A stretch of DNA of 36,022 bases. Origin: a virus. Made by a program: the position numbers and the translations under genes. This document shows, one piece after another, positions 6,373 through 14,509 of the stretch. How positions within the stretch are numbered: the stretch's first letter is position 1; every line of letters begins with the position of its first letter. Location: positions 1 through 36,022 of the IMG/VR virus record IMGVR_UViG_3300010430_000258, one strand, 5' to 3'. The notes under the pieces are model-generated. The model was not told the DNA's origin. It worked only from the letters and a program-made list of their open reading frames with translations, and did no database searches.

Positions 6373-6792
6373 ATGCCGAAGAAAAAAGTTAAAAATCCCA
6401 AGGGGAAGCATTATGTAACAAATCAGGAAATGATTGCGGAGCTGAAGCGGTTTAAGAAAACCGGCATTCTAAGCGAGAGATTACATTTAATATTTTACGA
6501 GATGGCCGAGAATATAGGCACGAAAGGCCGTTTTTCCGGCTATACTTGGATCGAAGATATGGTATCGGATGCATATCTCAAATGTTTAACCGTGGCACAG
6601 AAATTCGATACCAACCGAACAAATCCATTCGGATATTTTACAACCGTGATTATTCACTATTTTTGGGACGCCCTGGCGGGAGAAAAAAAGCAGAAAAATA
6701 TCAAAGACAGGTTGCGGGATGACCAAATATCGCAATTATATCACCGCTATGGGATAACCTTTAAAGTGGGGCAGAGACATGGAACGAGTTAA
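6373..6792 (+). CDS. 55: gp55-type late-transcription sigma factor
   Basis: A 139-residue protein whose centre, about 47-98, matches T4 gp55: a GYTWIEDMVSDAYLKC region followed by a NPFGYFTTVI segment and then EKKQK. These are the sigma region 2-like helices that bind RNA polymerase and the late -10 element. It is clearly shorter than T4 gp55, and its end (GITFKVGQRHGTS) shows no acidic or hydrophobic clamp-binding tail. Either the clamp link is carried by another protein or late transcription differs. GGAG precedes the ATG, and the last 14 bases overlap the kinase gene. Confidence 0.85.
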   Translation: MPKKKVKNPKGKHYVTNQEMIAELKRFKKTGILSERLHLIFYEMAENIGTKGRFSGYTWIEDMVSDAYLKCLTVAQKFDTNRTNPFGYFTTVIIHYFWDALAGEKKQKNIKDRLRDDQISQLYHRYGITFKVGQRHGTS

Positions 6793-7234
6793 ACAACTAT
6801 TGATTTTGACGGTTGGATTGCCGCAGTCCGGTAAATCCACGTGGTCAAAAAAGCAGGGACATCCTATTGTCAATCGTGATTCCATCAGGAAGACCCTTGG
6901 TGGAACCATCCGGTATTTTAAAGAGGAGAAACGGGTATCCGAAATCGAAGAACTGATGGCCGACTCTTTATTTAACGCCGGACATGATACCGTGGTTATG
7001 GATGCAACGCACCTCCGGCCAATGTATCGGACTCGATGGGATAAATGGGCAGCAGACCGCAATATAAAGCTTTATTTATTCCATTTTTACACCTCTCTGG
7101 AAGTATGTCAACAGAGAGCAAAACGAAATTACCCGGACGAGCCCGATTTTCCGAACATCATACGGAAAATGTGGGCCGGCACGACACTTGATGTTGGAGA
7201 AATACCTGAAAAGCAAATAAAATTCGGAGATTAA
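6779..7234 (+). CDS. P-loop kinase, polynucleotide-kinase-like
   Basis: A 151-residue protein with Walker A GLPQSGKST (13-21) and a small-kinase fold of the AAA_33 type. NRDSIRKTLGG follows as a nucleotide or lid region, then VVMDATHLRPMYR and FHFYTSLEVCQQR. This resembles the kinase domain of T4 polynucleotide kinase, which phosphorylates 5' ends, but without the 3'-phosphatase domain. Together with the adenylyltransferase at 2341 it could form an end-healing and sealing pair. The substrate could instead be a nucleotide. The gene overlaps the sigma gene and is followed after two bases by gp47. Confidence 0.75.
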   Translation: MERVKQLLILTVGLPQSGKSTWSKKQGHPIVNRDSIRKTLGGTIRYFKEEKRVSEIEELMADSLFNAGHDTVVMDATHLRPMYRTRWDKWAADRNIKLYLFHFYTSLEVCQQRAKRNYPDEPDFPNIIRKMWAGTTLDVGEIPEKQIKFGD

Positions 7235-7236
7235 TT

Positions 7237-8256
7237 ATGCCCACGGCAGTTATTGGCGACCTTCACTTTGGGATGCGGATTACCGATGAGCGATTCATCG
7301 ATTACCAAATGACCGAGTGGAGAAAATTTATAGGCTATTGCAAAGAGCACGATATCACCAACCTCATTATTTTAGGGGATTTTTTCGATAACCGGAATTT
7401 TATATCGGTCAAAATTCTCAATCTGGTTTTAGATGAAATTGAAAAGGCGGATATCAAAGTGCTTTTGCTCATTGGCAACCACGACACTCTTTTTAAAAAT
7501 ACGAGTAAAGTCAACTCTCCGGACCTGATATTTAAAAAGCATAAACAGGTCACAGTCCTTCAGGCCGCAGAGGAGATGGTAATTGATGGCGTCCCGTGCC
7601 TTTTCATCCCTTGGATTAATAAGGAGAATTGGAATGAAAGCCTGGCCGCAATAAAAAATTCCACGGCGAAATACTGCTTCGGCCATTTAGAGCTGCAAGG
7701 TTTTGAAATGACCAACGGTATTAAATGCACCGCCGGGATGAATGCACCGACCTTCAGGAAATTTAAACAGGTATATTCCGGCCACTTTCATCTGGTGCAG
7801 AAAAAGGGCAATATCCATTATTTAGGGTCGTTTTATCAGACCACGTGGACGGATTGCGGAGACCAAAAATTCGCTTATATATTTGAGGCCGGTAAATTAA
7901 AAGCAGTTCCAATGGCCCGATCGATATTCAAAAAGTTCTATTTTTCGGTTGGAAAACCGATTGATAATGAGGCCATCGAACAGGCGAAGGATTGCTATGT
8001 TAAAGTTTATATCAATTACAAAATGAAGGCAAAAGAAGAAAAACTTTTGTCAAAATTGATTGAATCTGCTATAAAATGTGACGTGATAGATATGAGTCTT
8101 TTGTTGGATGCACCGGACGATGGCGAAGTCACCAATGAAGATTTTATGGAAATCTTTGAGGGGTATATGGAAATCCAAGACGAACTGGATGATGACCTCA
8201 AGTCGGGTGTAATACAATTAATGAAGGAGACTTACAATGAGGCATTATCAGGTTGA
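7237..8256 (+). CDS. 47: gp47-like SbcD/Mre11 nuclease subunit
   Basis: A 339-residue calcineurin-fold nuclease. All metal motifs are present: GDLHFG (7-12), GDFFDNR (47-53), GNHD (80-83), FGHLE (148-152) and GHFH (182-185). In T4, gp47 pairs with the gp46 ATPase to resect broken DNA ends for recombination-dependent replication. The length equals T4 gp47. The partner gene follows at 8427 after one small intervening gene, preserving the T4 47-46 order. Confidence 0.95.
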   Translation: MPTAVIGDLHFGMRITDERFIDYQMTEWRKFIGYCKEHDITNLIILGDFFDNRNFISVKILNLVLDEIEKADIKVLLLIGNHDTLFKNTSKVNSPDLIFKKHKQVTVLQAAEEMVIDGVPCLFIPWINKENWNESLAAIKNSTAKYCFGHLELQGFEMTNGIKCTAGMNAPTFRKFKQVYSGHFHLVQKKGNIHYLGSFYQTTWTDCGDQKFAYIFEAGKLKAVPMARSIFKKFYFSVGKPIDNEAIEQAKDCYVKVYINYKMKAKEEKLLSKLIESAIKCDVIDMSLLLDAPDDGEVTNEDFMEIFEGYMEIQDELDDDLKSGVIQLMKETYNEALSG

Positions 8257-8425
8257 AAGTGAAGTCACTGATTTATCGAATGCCGGAGTTGGCGATTTTG
8301 GATTTGATTCCGCCCGTGCGAAGTTATTATATCAATGGGAGATTACGGAAGATATTCAAGACCACTCGCCTTATTTGGAGTTCGGTTGGTATGGTTTCGT
8401 TCCACTTGTAATTTTCAGGAGCTAA
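8237..8425 (+). CDS. Small protein between gp47 and gp46
   Basis: A 62-residue acidic protein with an aromatic C-terminal half (YQWEITEDIQ, LEFGWYGFVPLVIF). AAGGAG lies within the end of gp47 seven bases before the ATG. The gene overlaps gp47 by 20 bases and ends one base before gp46, so all three are probably co-translated. No family recognised. Confidence 0.7.
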   Translation: MRHYQVESEVTDLSNAGVGDFGFDSARAKLLYQWEITEDIQDHSPYLEFGWYGFVPLVIFRS

Positions 8426-8426
8426 A

Positions 8427-10367
8427 ATGCATTTTAAAACTATCAAATGGAAAAATCTATTCAGTTATGGTAAGGGATGGACGGAGATGCCTCTGGACAC
8501 TCAACAGACCATAAATATTGTGGGCAATAACGGGGCCGGTAAATCGGTCTTCGTTGAGGCGATATTTTTTGCCCTGACCGGCAAACCACTGCGGAAATGC
8601 AAAAAAGACCAAATCGTAAACATCTCCAACAAAAAAGACTGCCTTGTGGTCTTGGAGGTGCAGGCCGGTAAATCCAATTATATAATTTCCCGCGGGGCAA
8701 AGCCGAACGTCTTTACCATTGAAAAAGATGGTGCGATGATGGATGAGGCGAGCATGATGATGGAAACGCAGGCATATCTCGAGTTTGTGCTTGGATTTAG
8801 CAAGAAAAATTTAAAGCATACACTGATTATGTCCACGACTGATTATATCCCATTCCTGCGCCTCACAGCCGCCGACAAGCGGATGTTTATAGAGGACATC
8901 CTGGCAATTGAGATATTTTCCGTGATGAATAAGCTCGTCAAGGCAAAACTCTCGATTTTAAAGGATGAGATTCGGGATAATGAGTCGGCCATCGATAAAC
9001 TCCAATATAAACTGAATATGGTTCTGGAGTATAATAAGCAACAACGCGAGACCAATGACGACCAAATCGCCGAGTTAGAGGGGAGCAAACAACGGGAGCA
9101 GGCATCCGCCAAAGATGAACTGGCCGCATTGAAAAAGCAAGCCGGGGAATTAAAGGTTGAATTAGCTGACCTCAAAAACCGGTCAATTGACCTCTTAAAG
9201 CGTACAGAAGAAGCCAAAGCCGCCCACGAAAAACTTGGTCTGCAGAAATCGGAAATTTTCAGGGAACTGCTCGACCACAAAGAGGTATTTGATGCCGACA
9301 CTCAAAAATGGAAGGATAATATCGATAAAGGCGGGAAGGTCAAATGGAAGTTAAATACCGAACTGCATACCAAAGAGGAGACCCTTCAGTATTACGAAAG
9401 CACATCCGAGTGCACGGAATGTGGGCAGGCCATCGATGTCGATTTTGCTAAAAAGCAACTCAAAGACCTCCGGACCGAGATTGCGGAGCTAAATAAAAAG
9501 ATTACCAAAATCGAAGCGGAGTTGGACAAGGTCGTCATTTTCAAGGAAAAGGTCGCCCAATATGAGACCGATAATGTCACTCCCCTGGATGAAAAATGCA
9601 AAAAGCTCGAAAAAGAAATGTCAGATTATCAGTTAGGATGGTATGATACCGAAAATGAAATCAAAGTGATTGAATCAAAAATTGAGGCCGGTAAAAAGGC
9701 CGGTAACAATCTTAAATCCACTCGCGAGTCTGTAATTGAGAACACTAAACGCCGGATATCGGATATAGAGACTTCAATTCAGGGTCTCCGGACCGAAACC
9801 CGCGGGAGTTTAAAAGATGAGGATGGGCCGGCAGAGGAGGTTTCAGCCGCCCAAATAAATCAAAAGCAACTGGCCTTCAAAAAGTTGGTGCACGATACAA
9901 CGATTAAAATATTGAGCGATAAGGGGATTAAAACCTATATCATCAAGCGGTATATCCCGAAACTCAATTCACTGGTCAACCAGTATTTGAATATTTTATC
10001 TGCGCCATACGAATTATCCTTTAATGAGGAACTCGATGAGAAAATCGCCCTCAAGGGATACGATAAATTGTCATATAATAATTTTTCAGAGGGGGAACGG
10101 CAACGATGCGACATCGCCCTGCTTTTTTCATTTTTAGATATCGCCAAAATGAAAAACTCTCTGACCTCAAACCTGCTGATAATGGATGAGGTATTTGACC
10201 GGAGTCTGGACGATGATGGCATCCGCGGCATAATAAATATCATCGATTCCATGCGCCAGAAGGGATTCACGATTGCTAATATCTCGCATAAGCATCAACT
10301 GGCCGACCAGTTTGATGTGACTTATCGAGCAATAAAAGAGAGATTTTCAAGATTGGAGAAACAATAA
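8427..10367 (+). CDS. 46: gp46-like SbcC/Rad50 ATPase subunit
   Basis: A 646-residue SMC-type ATPase, partner of gp47. Walker A is GNNGAGKS (33-40). Two coiled-coil arms flank a zinc hook CTEC (C329, C332). The ABC signature is FSEGERQR (about 553-560) and Walker B is LLIMDEVFD (about 585-593). It should bind DNA ends and power gp47 resection. It is somewhat longer than T4 gp46 (560 residues) because of its coiled-coil region. The stop TAA is followed directly by the MazG-like gene. Confidence 0.95.
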   Translation: MHFKTIKWKNLFSYGKGWTEMPLDTQQTINIVGNNGAGKSVFVEAIFFALTGKPLRKCKKDQIVNISNKKDCLVVLEVQAGKSNYIISRGAKPNVFTIEKDGAMMDEASMMMETQAYLEFVLGFSKKNLKHTLIMSTTDYIPFLRLTAADKRMFIEDILAIEIFSVMNKLVKAKLSILKDEIRDNESAIDKLQYKLNMVLEYNKQQRETNDDQIAELEGSKQREQASAKDELAALKKQAGELKVELADLKNRSIDLLKRTEEAKAAHEKLGLQKSEIFRELLDHKEVFDADTQKWKDNIDKGGKVKWKLNTELHTKEETLQYYESTSECTECGQAIDVDFAKKQLKDLRTEIAELNKKITKIEAELDKVVIFKEKVAQYETDNVTPLDEKCKKLEKEMSDYQLGWYDTENEIKVIESKIEAGKKAGNNLKSTRESVIENTKRRISDIETSIQGLRTETRGSLKDEDGPAEEVSAAQINQKQLAFKKLVHDTTIKILSDKGIKTYIIKRYIPKLNSLVNQYLNILSAPYELSFNEELDEKIALKGYDKLSYNNFSEGERQRCDIALLFSFLDIAKMKNSLTSNLLIMDEVFDRSLDDDGIRGIINIIDSMRQKGFTIANISHKHQLADQFDVTYRAIKERFSRLEKQ

Positions 10368-10709
10368 ATGGATTTCAGCGAATATCAAAGACGGACGGCA
10401 GATACCGATGTCGGCACATCAGCGCAGGATAACCTGAAACCGGGATGGATGTATTATGTCCTTGGTATCGGCGGAGAAGCCGGTGAATTTTTGGAAAAGG
10501 TCAAAAAACTTTTCCGGGACCACGGGGGAGTTGTTGATGAGAAGTTTAGGGCCGCGGTCACAAAAGAAATCGGCGACATTCTCTGGTATATGGCCCGATT
10601 ATGCTATTTTATCGGGATTGATTTCAATAACGTTGCCCTGACAAACCTGGCCAAGTTGGAAAGCCGGATGGAACGGGGCAAATTACACGGGGATGGTGAT
10701 GACAGATAA
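10368..10709 (+). CDS. MazG-like nucleotide pyrophosphohydrolase
   Basis: A 113-residue all-alpha NTP pyrophosphohydrolase. The metal motif is GGEAGEFLEKVKK (E37 and E40) with EIGDILWYMA (E67, D70), the ExxE...ExxD signature. The C-terminus (NLAKLESRMERGKLHGDGDDR) is typical of phage MazG-like proteins. It hydrolyses dNTPs or related nucleotides to monophosphates. Proposed phage roles are cleaning the nucleotide pool and dampening host starvation signalling. It directly follows gp46 without a gap. Confidence 0.88.
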   Translation: MDFSEYQRRTADTDVGTSAQDNLKPGWMYYVLGIGGEAGEFLEKVKKLFRDHGGVVDEKFRAAVTKEIGDILWYMARLCYFIGIDFNNVALTNLAKLESRMERGKLHGDGDDR

Positions 10710-10769
10710 TTAAGAACGTGCTATAATTGCCTAACAAATACCGGTTATTTGAAAAAGTTAGGCAATTAT
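10699..10769 (+). promoter_or_regulatory. Promoter overlapped by a perfect 13-bp inverted repeat
   Basis: ATGACA (10699-10704), a 17-bp spacer and TATAAT (10722-10727) form a good sigma70-type promoter. An exact inverted repeat, ATAATTGCCTAAC (10723-10735) and GTTAGGCAATTAT (10757-10769), covers the -10/start region on one side and the ATG of the gene at 10768 on the other. The 21-base centre adds a short AAATA/TATTT pairing. Most of the left arm would not be transcribed, which favours a DNA operator over an RNA hairpin. It probably controls the small gene and both adenine methyltransferases downstream. Confidence 0.7.
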
Positions 10770-10977
10770 GAACATATTCTTAGACCTTATGAATCATCCG
10801 CACGAGTATTGGTGCAATGGTAAAATGAGGCCATATAATGACGAGCCAACCGAGCATTCCCACGGGAAATATTTAGTCGTAAAATGTAATAAATGTTGTA
10901 ATGTCCCAGTCTACCATTTATTGAGGAGAAAAAATTGCAATACTTCGGAGGCAAACACTTCACGGCAGATAAAATAA
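10768..10977 (+). CDS. Small Cys/His-containing protein
   Basis: A 69-residue protein with one CNG near residue 16, HSHG near 31 and CNKCC near 40-44, which may bind a metal ion. The last ~14 residues are encoded within the overlap with the methyltransferase gene. It is the first gene after a promoter/inverted repeat whose right arm includes its ATG, so it may be autoregulatory or simply the leader gene of the methylase operon. No family recognised. Confidence 0.55.
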   Translation: MNIFLDLMNHPHEYWCNGKMRPYNDEPTEHSHGKYLVVKCNKCCNVPVYHLLRRKNCNTSEANTSRQIK

Positions 10978-11741
10978 CCGATGTAATGAATACCATGATT
11001 AAAAAGGGTCAGGTATACCTTGAGCCCTTTGTTGGTGGCGGGTCAATCGTCTCCAAAATGAGAGCATCGGTAAAGCTCGCCAGTGATTCAAATCCCTATT
11101 TGATAGCAATGTATCAGGCACTTCAGAAGGGATGGGTCCCGCCGCTCAAAGTTTCTGAAGATGAATATAATGCAATGAAGCGGACGCCGGATATCAATCC
11201 CGATTATAAAAATCGCACCGATACCGATAATATTGACACCAACGCACCGGATTATAAACCACCTGCACCGGAGGTTGTTGGCTTTGCCGGACATGCCTGT
11301 GCCTTTTATGGAATCTGGTTTAATACTTATGCCCGTGACCCGAAGCTTGGCACGAATTTTGCAGAGAAGGGCAGGAATACCTTATTGCGACTGGCACCAA
11401 AAATTAAAAATGTCAAATTTTACAATAAGAGCTATCTTGACTGGAAGCCGAAAAATGCTTTTATATACTGCGACCCGCCATATTCGGATACAACACAACC
11501 GTATTATACCAAAACATTCGACACGGATTTGTTTTGGGAAACGATGAGAAAATGGTCGGAGACCAACACGGTTGTGATATCGGAATACAGTGCGCCGGAT
11601 GATTTCTTTTGCATCGCCGAGATACCGACAAAGACCTGCGTATTTTTCAAGGATAAAAAGACCGGCATTATCGGCAAATCAGACCGGATTGAGAAATTAT
11701 TTTCATTGACCAAATATAATCCGTGGGAAGGGATATTTTAA
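10935..11741 (+). CDS. dam: Dam-like DNA adenine N6-methyltransferase, paralog 1
   Basis: A 268-residue D12-class methyltransferase. FGGK (4-7) and LEPFVGGGSIV (29-39) form the AdoMet-binding region; DPPY (180-183) is the catalytic motif for N6-adenine methylation. The TTG start at 10935 has AGGAG five bases upstream and gives the usual family start (compare MRYFGGK in the paralog). It shares stretches of near-identical DNA with the gene at 11930, for example around 11090-11140, so the pair arose by duplication. Specificity is probably GATC by family, which fits the GATC avoidance of this genome but is untested. Confidence 0.9.
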   Translation: MQYFGGKHFTADKITDVMNTMIKKGQVYLEPFVGGGSIVSKMRASVKLASDSNPYLIAMYQALQKGWVPPLKVSEDEYNAMKRTPDINPDYKNRTDTDNIDTNAPDYKPPAPEVVGFAGHACAFYGIWFNTYARDPKLGTNFAEKGRNTLLRLAPKIKNVKFYNKSYLDWKPKNAFIYCDPPYSDTTQPYYTKTFDTDLFWETMRKWSETNTVVISEYSAPDDFFCIAEIPTKTCVFFKDKKTGIIGKSDRIEKLFSLTKYNPWEGIF

Positions 11742-11933
11742 ATGGCACCGGGAATTACATTTGATAAACAGGTATTTGCTTGTTTGAAAGAAAATTTGGA
11801 ATTGGAACTCGAATTTAATGAGGATACAAAGGGACTGGAAGTCAAAGTAATGTTTGACGGTTATACCGAACCAGTCGCCCAAGAGACCGTTTATCTCGAC
11901 CATTTGCATAACAGAAGGGATTTGGATATATGA
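11742..11933 (+). CDS. Small acidic protein between methyltransferases
   Basis: A 63-residue acidic protein with alternating hydrophobic and Glu residues (LELELEFNEDTKGLEVKVMF), probably a small beta sheet. It starts immediately after paralog 1 and overlaps paralog 2 by four bases (ATGA). It may have been caught between the duplicated genes or act with them. No family recognised. Confidence 0.65.
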   Translation: MAPGITFDKQVFACLKENLELELEFNEDTKGLEVKVMFDGYTEPVAQETVYLDHLHNRRDLDI

Positions 11934-12637
11934 GATATTTCGGCGGAAAAGGCACCATCGCTGAACCGATTTGTGAAATGATAAATCAGTGGATGAAACC
12001 AGGCCAAGGATTTCTTGAGCCCTTTGTTGGGTCGGCATGGATTGTGCGTAATGTCGCCGCCAAACACCGGTTCGCATCCGATACAAATCCTTATTTGATA
12101 GCGATGTATCAGGCACTTCAAAAGGGATGGGTCCCACCGACTCATTTCAGCGAAGATGAATATAAAGCCTTAAAAGAGGAGCCGGATACTGACCCTGCCT
12201 TGGCCGGGTTTATTGGTCACTTTTGCTCCTTCGGCGGGATGTGGTTTCAGGGGATTGCCAAGGATGCAAAAAAGCACAATTATATCAAAATGGCCGCAAA
12301 GACCGTTTTGAAAATGGCGCAGGATATTTGGGGAGTTGATTTTCGATGTAAATCATATGACGAATGGAAACCAAAGAACGCTTTTATATACTGCGACCCA
12401 CCATACGCCGACACTGGGCAGGCATATTTTTCAACGCAGTTTGACTCTGAGAAATTTTGGGACACCATGAGGAAGTGGTCCGAAAATAATATCGTTATCA
12501 TATCGGAATACAAGGCACCGGACGACTTTAAATGCATCGCCGAATATCGGGTCCGGATGAAATTAAACACGGAGATGCGAACTGAAAAGGTCTATTCAAA
12601 ACATGCTTATGACCCTTTCGGAGGGATTTTCAAATGA
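11930..12637 (+). CDS. Dam-like DNA adenine methyltransferase, paralog 2
   Basis: A 235-residue paralog of the 10935 product with FGGK (4-7), DPPY (156-159) and the common LIAMYQALQKGWVPP block. It lacks a ~25-residue Asp/Asn-rich insertion present in paralog 1 near 88-112. Its AdoMet loop reads LEPFVGSAWIV where paralog 1 and most relatives have a Gly-rich FxGGG/FxGxG, so cofactor binding or activity may be altered. It could be a second specificity, a regulatory partner or a decaying copy. The ORF is intact and tightly coupled to its neighbours. Confidence 0.87.
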   Translation: MRYFGGKGTIAEPICEMINQWMKPGQGFLEPFVGSAWIVRNVAAKHRFASDTNPYLIAMYQALQKGWVPPTHFSEDEYKALKEEPDTDPALAGFIGHFCSFGGMWFQGIAKDAKKHNYIKMAAKTVLKMAQDIWGVDFRCKSYDEWKPKNAFIYCDPPYADTGQAYFSTQFDSEKFWDTMRKWSENNIVIISEYKAPDDFKCIAEYRVRMKLNTEMRTEKVYSKHAYDPFGGIFK

Positions 12638-12870
12638 TTTGTTTCACATCCGATACGCCACTGAGGAGAGTCGAACATTTAACCAAACTGCTCGAAGAGG
12701 TTTTTGAGCATATACATTCGATTGAATTGTCGCCGCCTGATGAATCAAAAATTGACGATTTTGAAGAGCGGTTTATGGAAATCCAAAAACCTTCAAACGG
12801 TGTCGGAAGCTCCCGGAAGCTGCCGGACGCTGATGTTGATAAAACCCTTGGAATTGAGAAAATCATATGA
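12634..12870 (+). CDS. Small protein of unknown function
   Basis: A 78-residue acidic protein with a helical first half (RRVEHLTKLLEEVFEHIHSIEL) and a disordered-looking second half. It overlaps both neighbours by four bases (ATGA) and so belongs to the coupled methyltransferase-phosphoesterase run. No motif recognised. Confidence 0.65.
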   Translation: MICFTSDTPLRRVEHLTKLLEEVFEHIHSIELSPPDESKIDDFEERFMEIQKPSNGVGSSRKLPDADVDKTLGIEKII

Positions 12871-13505
12871 TATACGTTACCTCAGACCATCATTTCGGCC
12901 ACGAAAATATTATTAAATATGAAGACCGGCCATTTCACTCAATGGGTGAAATGAATGCCGCCATGATTGAGTATTGGAACCGCTCAGTAACCAATGATGA
13001 TATTGTTATCCACCTTGGGGATTTTTCATTGATGAAGCCGGATATGACGGTCGAACTCGTCCGCCAATTAAACGGCAAAATCATTTTAATCAATGGAAAC
13101 CATGACCGCCGCACCCGGAGCTTTTGGGAGAATCGGGCCGGCATCCTGAAGTGGTATAAAAGGTCGCAATTAGTAAATAATATTTTATGGTTAACTCACG
13201 CCGTGGACTGGCATGGGGTAAATATCAAATCTTATGGCACCACGAATGGCCGAGTTGATGACCCACCATCCAGACCGTTTACAATCTGGACGGGTAAGAA
13301 AACTGTGCCTGAAAACGGCCATATAGTTTCGCTTAATAGGGATATCGTCCTGCACGGTCATACCCACGGCAAAATAAAGCAGGCCGGATATTTTATTAAC
13401 TGCGGGGTTGATGGATGGAACTTCACGCCGATACCTCTGCCGACTATTTTGCCGCCGCTTATCGTGAAATTTGTTAAGGAGTGGATTATTGACGAATGCT
13501 TGTAA
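12867..13505 (+). CDS. Calcineurin-like metallophosphoesterase
   Basis: A 212-residue metallophosphoesterase. Metal motifs are SDHHFGH (6-12), LGDF (50-53), GNHD (77-80), a later THAVDWHG segment and HGHTHG in the C-terminal third. The compact single-domain form is common in phages and bacteria. Substrates in the family include nucleotides, RNA ends and phosphoproteins. It overlaps the resolvase gene by ten bases. It is one of three enzymes of this fold in the window (also 7237 and 23145). Confidence 0.85.
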   Translation: MIYVTSDHHFGHENIIKYEDRPFHSMGEMNAAMIEYWNRSVTNDDIVIHLGDFSLMKPDMTVELVRQLNGKIILINGNHDRRTRSFWENRAGILKWYKRSQLVNNILWLTHAVDWHGVNIKSYGTTNGRVDDPPSRPFTIWTGKKTVPENGHIVSLNRDIVLHGHTHGKIKQAGYFINCGVDGWNFTPIPLPTILPPLIVKFVKEWIIDECL

Positions 13506-14038
13506 GCATGGATATGTCTATGCGCTCGTCCGGCCTTGTTGCATTAACGCCGGATGACGAACTCGTTGAATTCGAAATAATAAAAACCACAAAAGATGAC
13601 TTCCCCGATACCGAGCAGTTAATCGCCTTCATTGTTTTGTCAACGATGCTCTTTATCAATCAGGTCAAGGCCACGAAATTTGTTATTGAAGGCCTGGCCT
13701 TCGCCGCGAATTCGTCCAGTAAGGATATTCTGGCCGGTATTTATTGGGCTATTAGGACAGAAATCTGGACAAAATGTCCGGATATTTTAATCGGGTCAAT
13801 TCCAGTTCAATCTTGGCGGAGCAAAGTGCTCAACAAAGAAGACCGCAAATATGCCAAGGAAAATTACACTCCCAAAAAGGAAGCCCTCAAAATCGCAACC
13901 GTTAAAAAACTCCCGGCTGACATTTCTAAGATTTTTCTTGACTATCTGGATCTAATGAGTTACGATAAGAAATCAATGTATGACCTGGCTGATGCTTATT
14001 TTTTAGGAAAACATCGAAATTTTTTGGAAAAAAGCTAA
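13496..14038 (+). CDS. RuvC-like Holliday junction resolvase
   Basis: A 180-residue RNase H-fold nuclease. The first strand SMDMSMRSSGLVAL carries D6, FVIEGLAF carries E65 and the C-terminal helix YDLADAYFLGK carries D163 and D166, the RuvC active-site pattern. It would cut branched DNA before packaging, a task done by the unrelated endonuclease VII in T4. The stop codon lies inside the AAGCTAAAG element of promoter cassette copy 3. The family call is by motif layout, since overall identity to RuvC is low. Confidence 0.75.
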   Translation: MLVSMDMSMRSSGLVALTPDDELVEFEIIKTTKDDFPDTEQLIAFIVLSTMLFINQVKATKFVIEGLAFAANSSSKDILAGIYWAIRTEIWTKCPDILIGSIPVQSWRSKVLNKEDRKYAKENYTPKKEALKIATVKKLPADISKIFLDYLDLMSYDKKSMYDLADAYFLGKHRNFLEKS

Positions 14039-14040
14039 AG

Positions 14041-14074
14041 TTTTCTTGACAAAGGCCGATATGGATTTTATAAT
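14041..14074 (+). promoter_or_regulatory. Repeated phage promoter cassette, copy 3
   Basis: TTGACA 14046-14051, a 17-bp spacer with GCCGATAT and a fully consensus TATAAT 14069-14074, the best -10 of the five copies. The upstream arm reads TTTTCTTGAC with one change, and no clean downstream arm is present, so if the repeat is an operator this copy may escape it. The 99 bases from here to the ATG at 14174 hold only AT-rich leader and an AAGGAG ribosome site. Confidence 0.85.
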
Positions 14075-14173
14075 ACAGATAATCAAAGACCAGATATATT
14101 TTTGGGTCAATTATTTTATAATGAAATGGTATTTTGAAGTCTTTTTATTTTGGATGTAAGGAGAGATTGTGAA

Positions 14174-14338
14174 ATGCAAATTACTATTAAAATCAAAAAA
14201 TTTACCGGAAAGCACTCAATAAAAAAGGTCGAAGAAGAAAACCTTAAATCGGAACTTTACAAACTGGCCGATGATATGGTAAACGGGGACGTTGCCAGTT
14301 TTCAAACAAAATCAGATTATCAAACATTGGAGAATTAA
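14174..14338 (+). CDS. Small protein of unknown function
   Basis: A 54-residue protein with a basic N-terminal half (ITIKIKKFTGKHSIKK) and an acidic C-terminal half. AAGGAG lies about ten bases before the ATG. First gene behind promoter cassette copy 3, in a run of four small genes that leads to UvsX. No motif recognised. Confidence 0.55.
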   Translation: MQITIKIKKFTGKHSIKKVEEENLKSELYKLADDMVNGDVASFQTKSDYQTLEN

Positions 14339-14343
14339 ATATC

Positions 14344-14505
14344 ATGGAACCGAAACTGCACTTCGTAAGAGCCGAGCATAATAAAACCGGAGAAATCAAA
14401 CAGGGGAAGGTCAAAGTTTTTGATATCGGAAATGTAATCAAAGTCTTTGGTCGCCACGGATGGATTGTAACCAAGCATTATGAAGTTTTGAATGGGAAGG
14501 ATTAA
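14344..14505 (+). CDS. Small basic beta-rich protein
   Basis: A 53-residue protein, predicted mostly beta (KVKVFDIGNVIKVFG, GWIVTKHYEVL), basic overall. It starts five bases after the previous stop in the AATATCATG context, with GGAG about 13 bases upstream, and ends just before the next gene. Its clean fit between neighbours supports it although it is short. Function unknown. Confidence 0.6.
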   Translation: MEPKLHFVRAEHNKTGEIKQGKVKVFDIGNVIKVFGRHGWIVTKHYEVLNGKD

Positions 14506-14509
14506 TATC

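Noticed and set aside
10935-12637. A restriction-modification system
   Set aside because: The methyltransferases have no adjacent restriction endonuclease-like gene; the neighbours are a small acidic protein, a phosphoesterase and a resolvase.
14121-14159. A 12-codon hydrophobic ORF in the leader after promoter copy 3
   Set aside because: No ribosome site and far too short to support.
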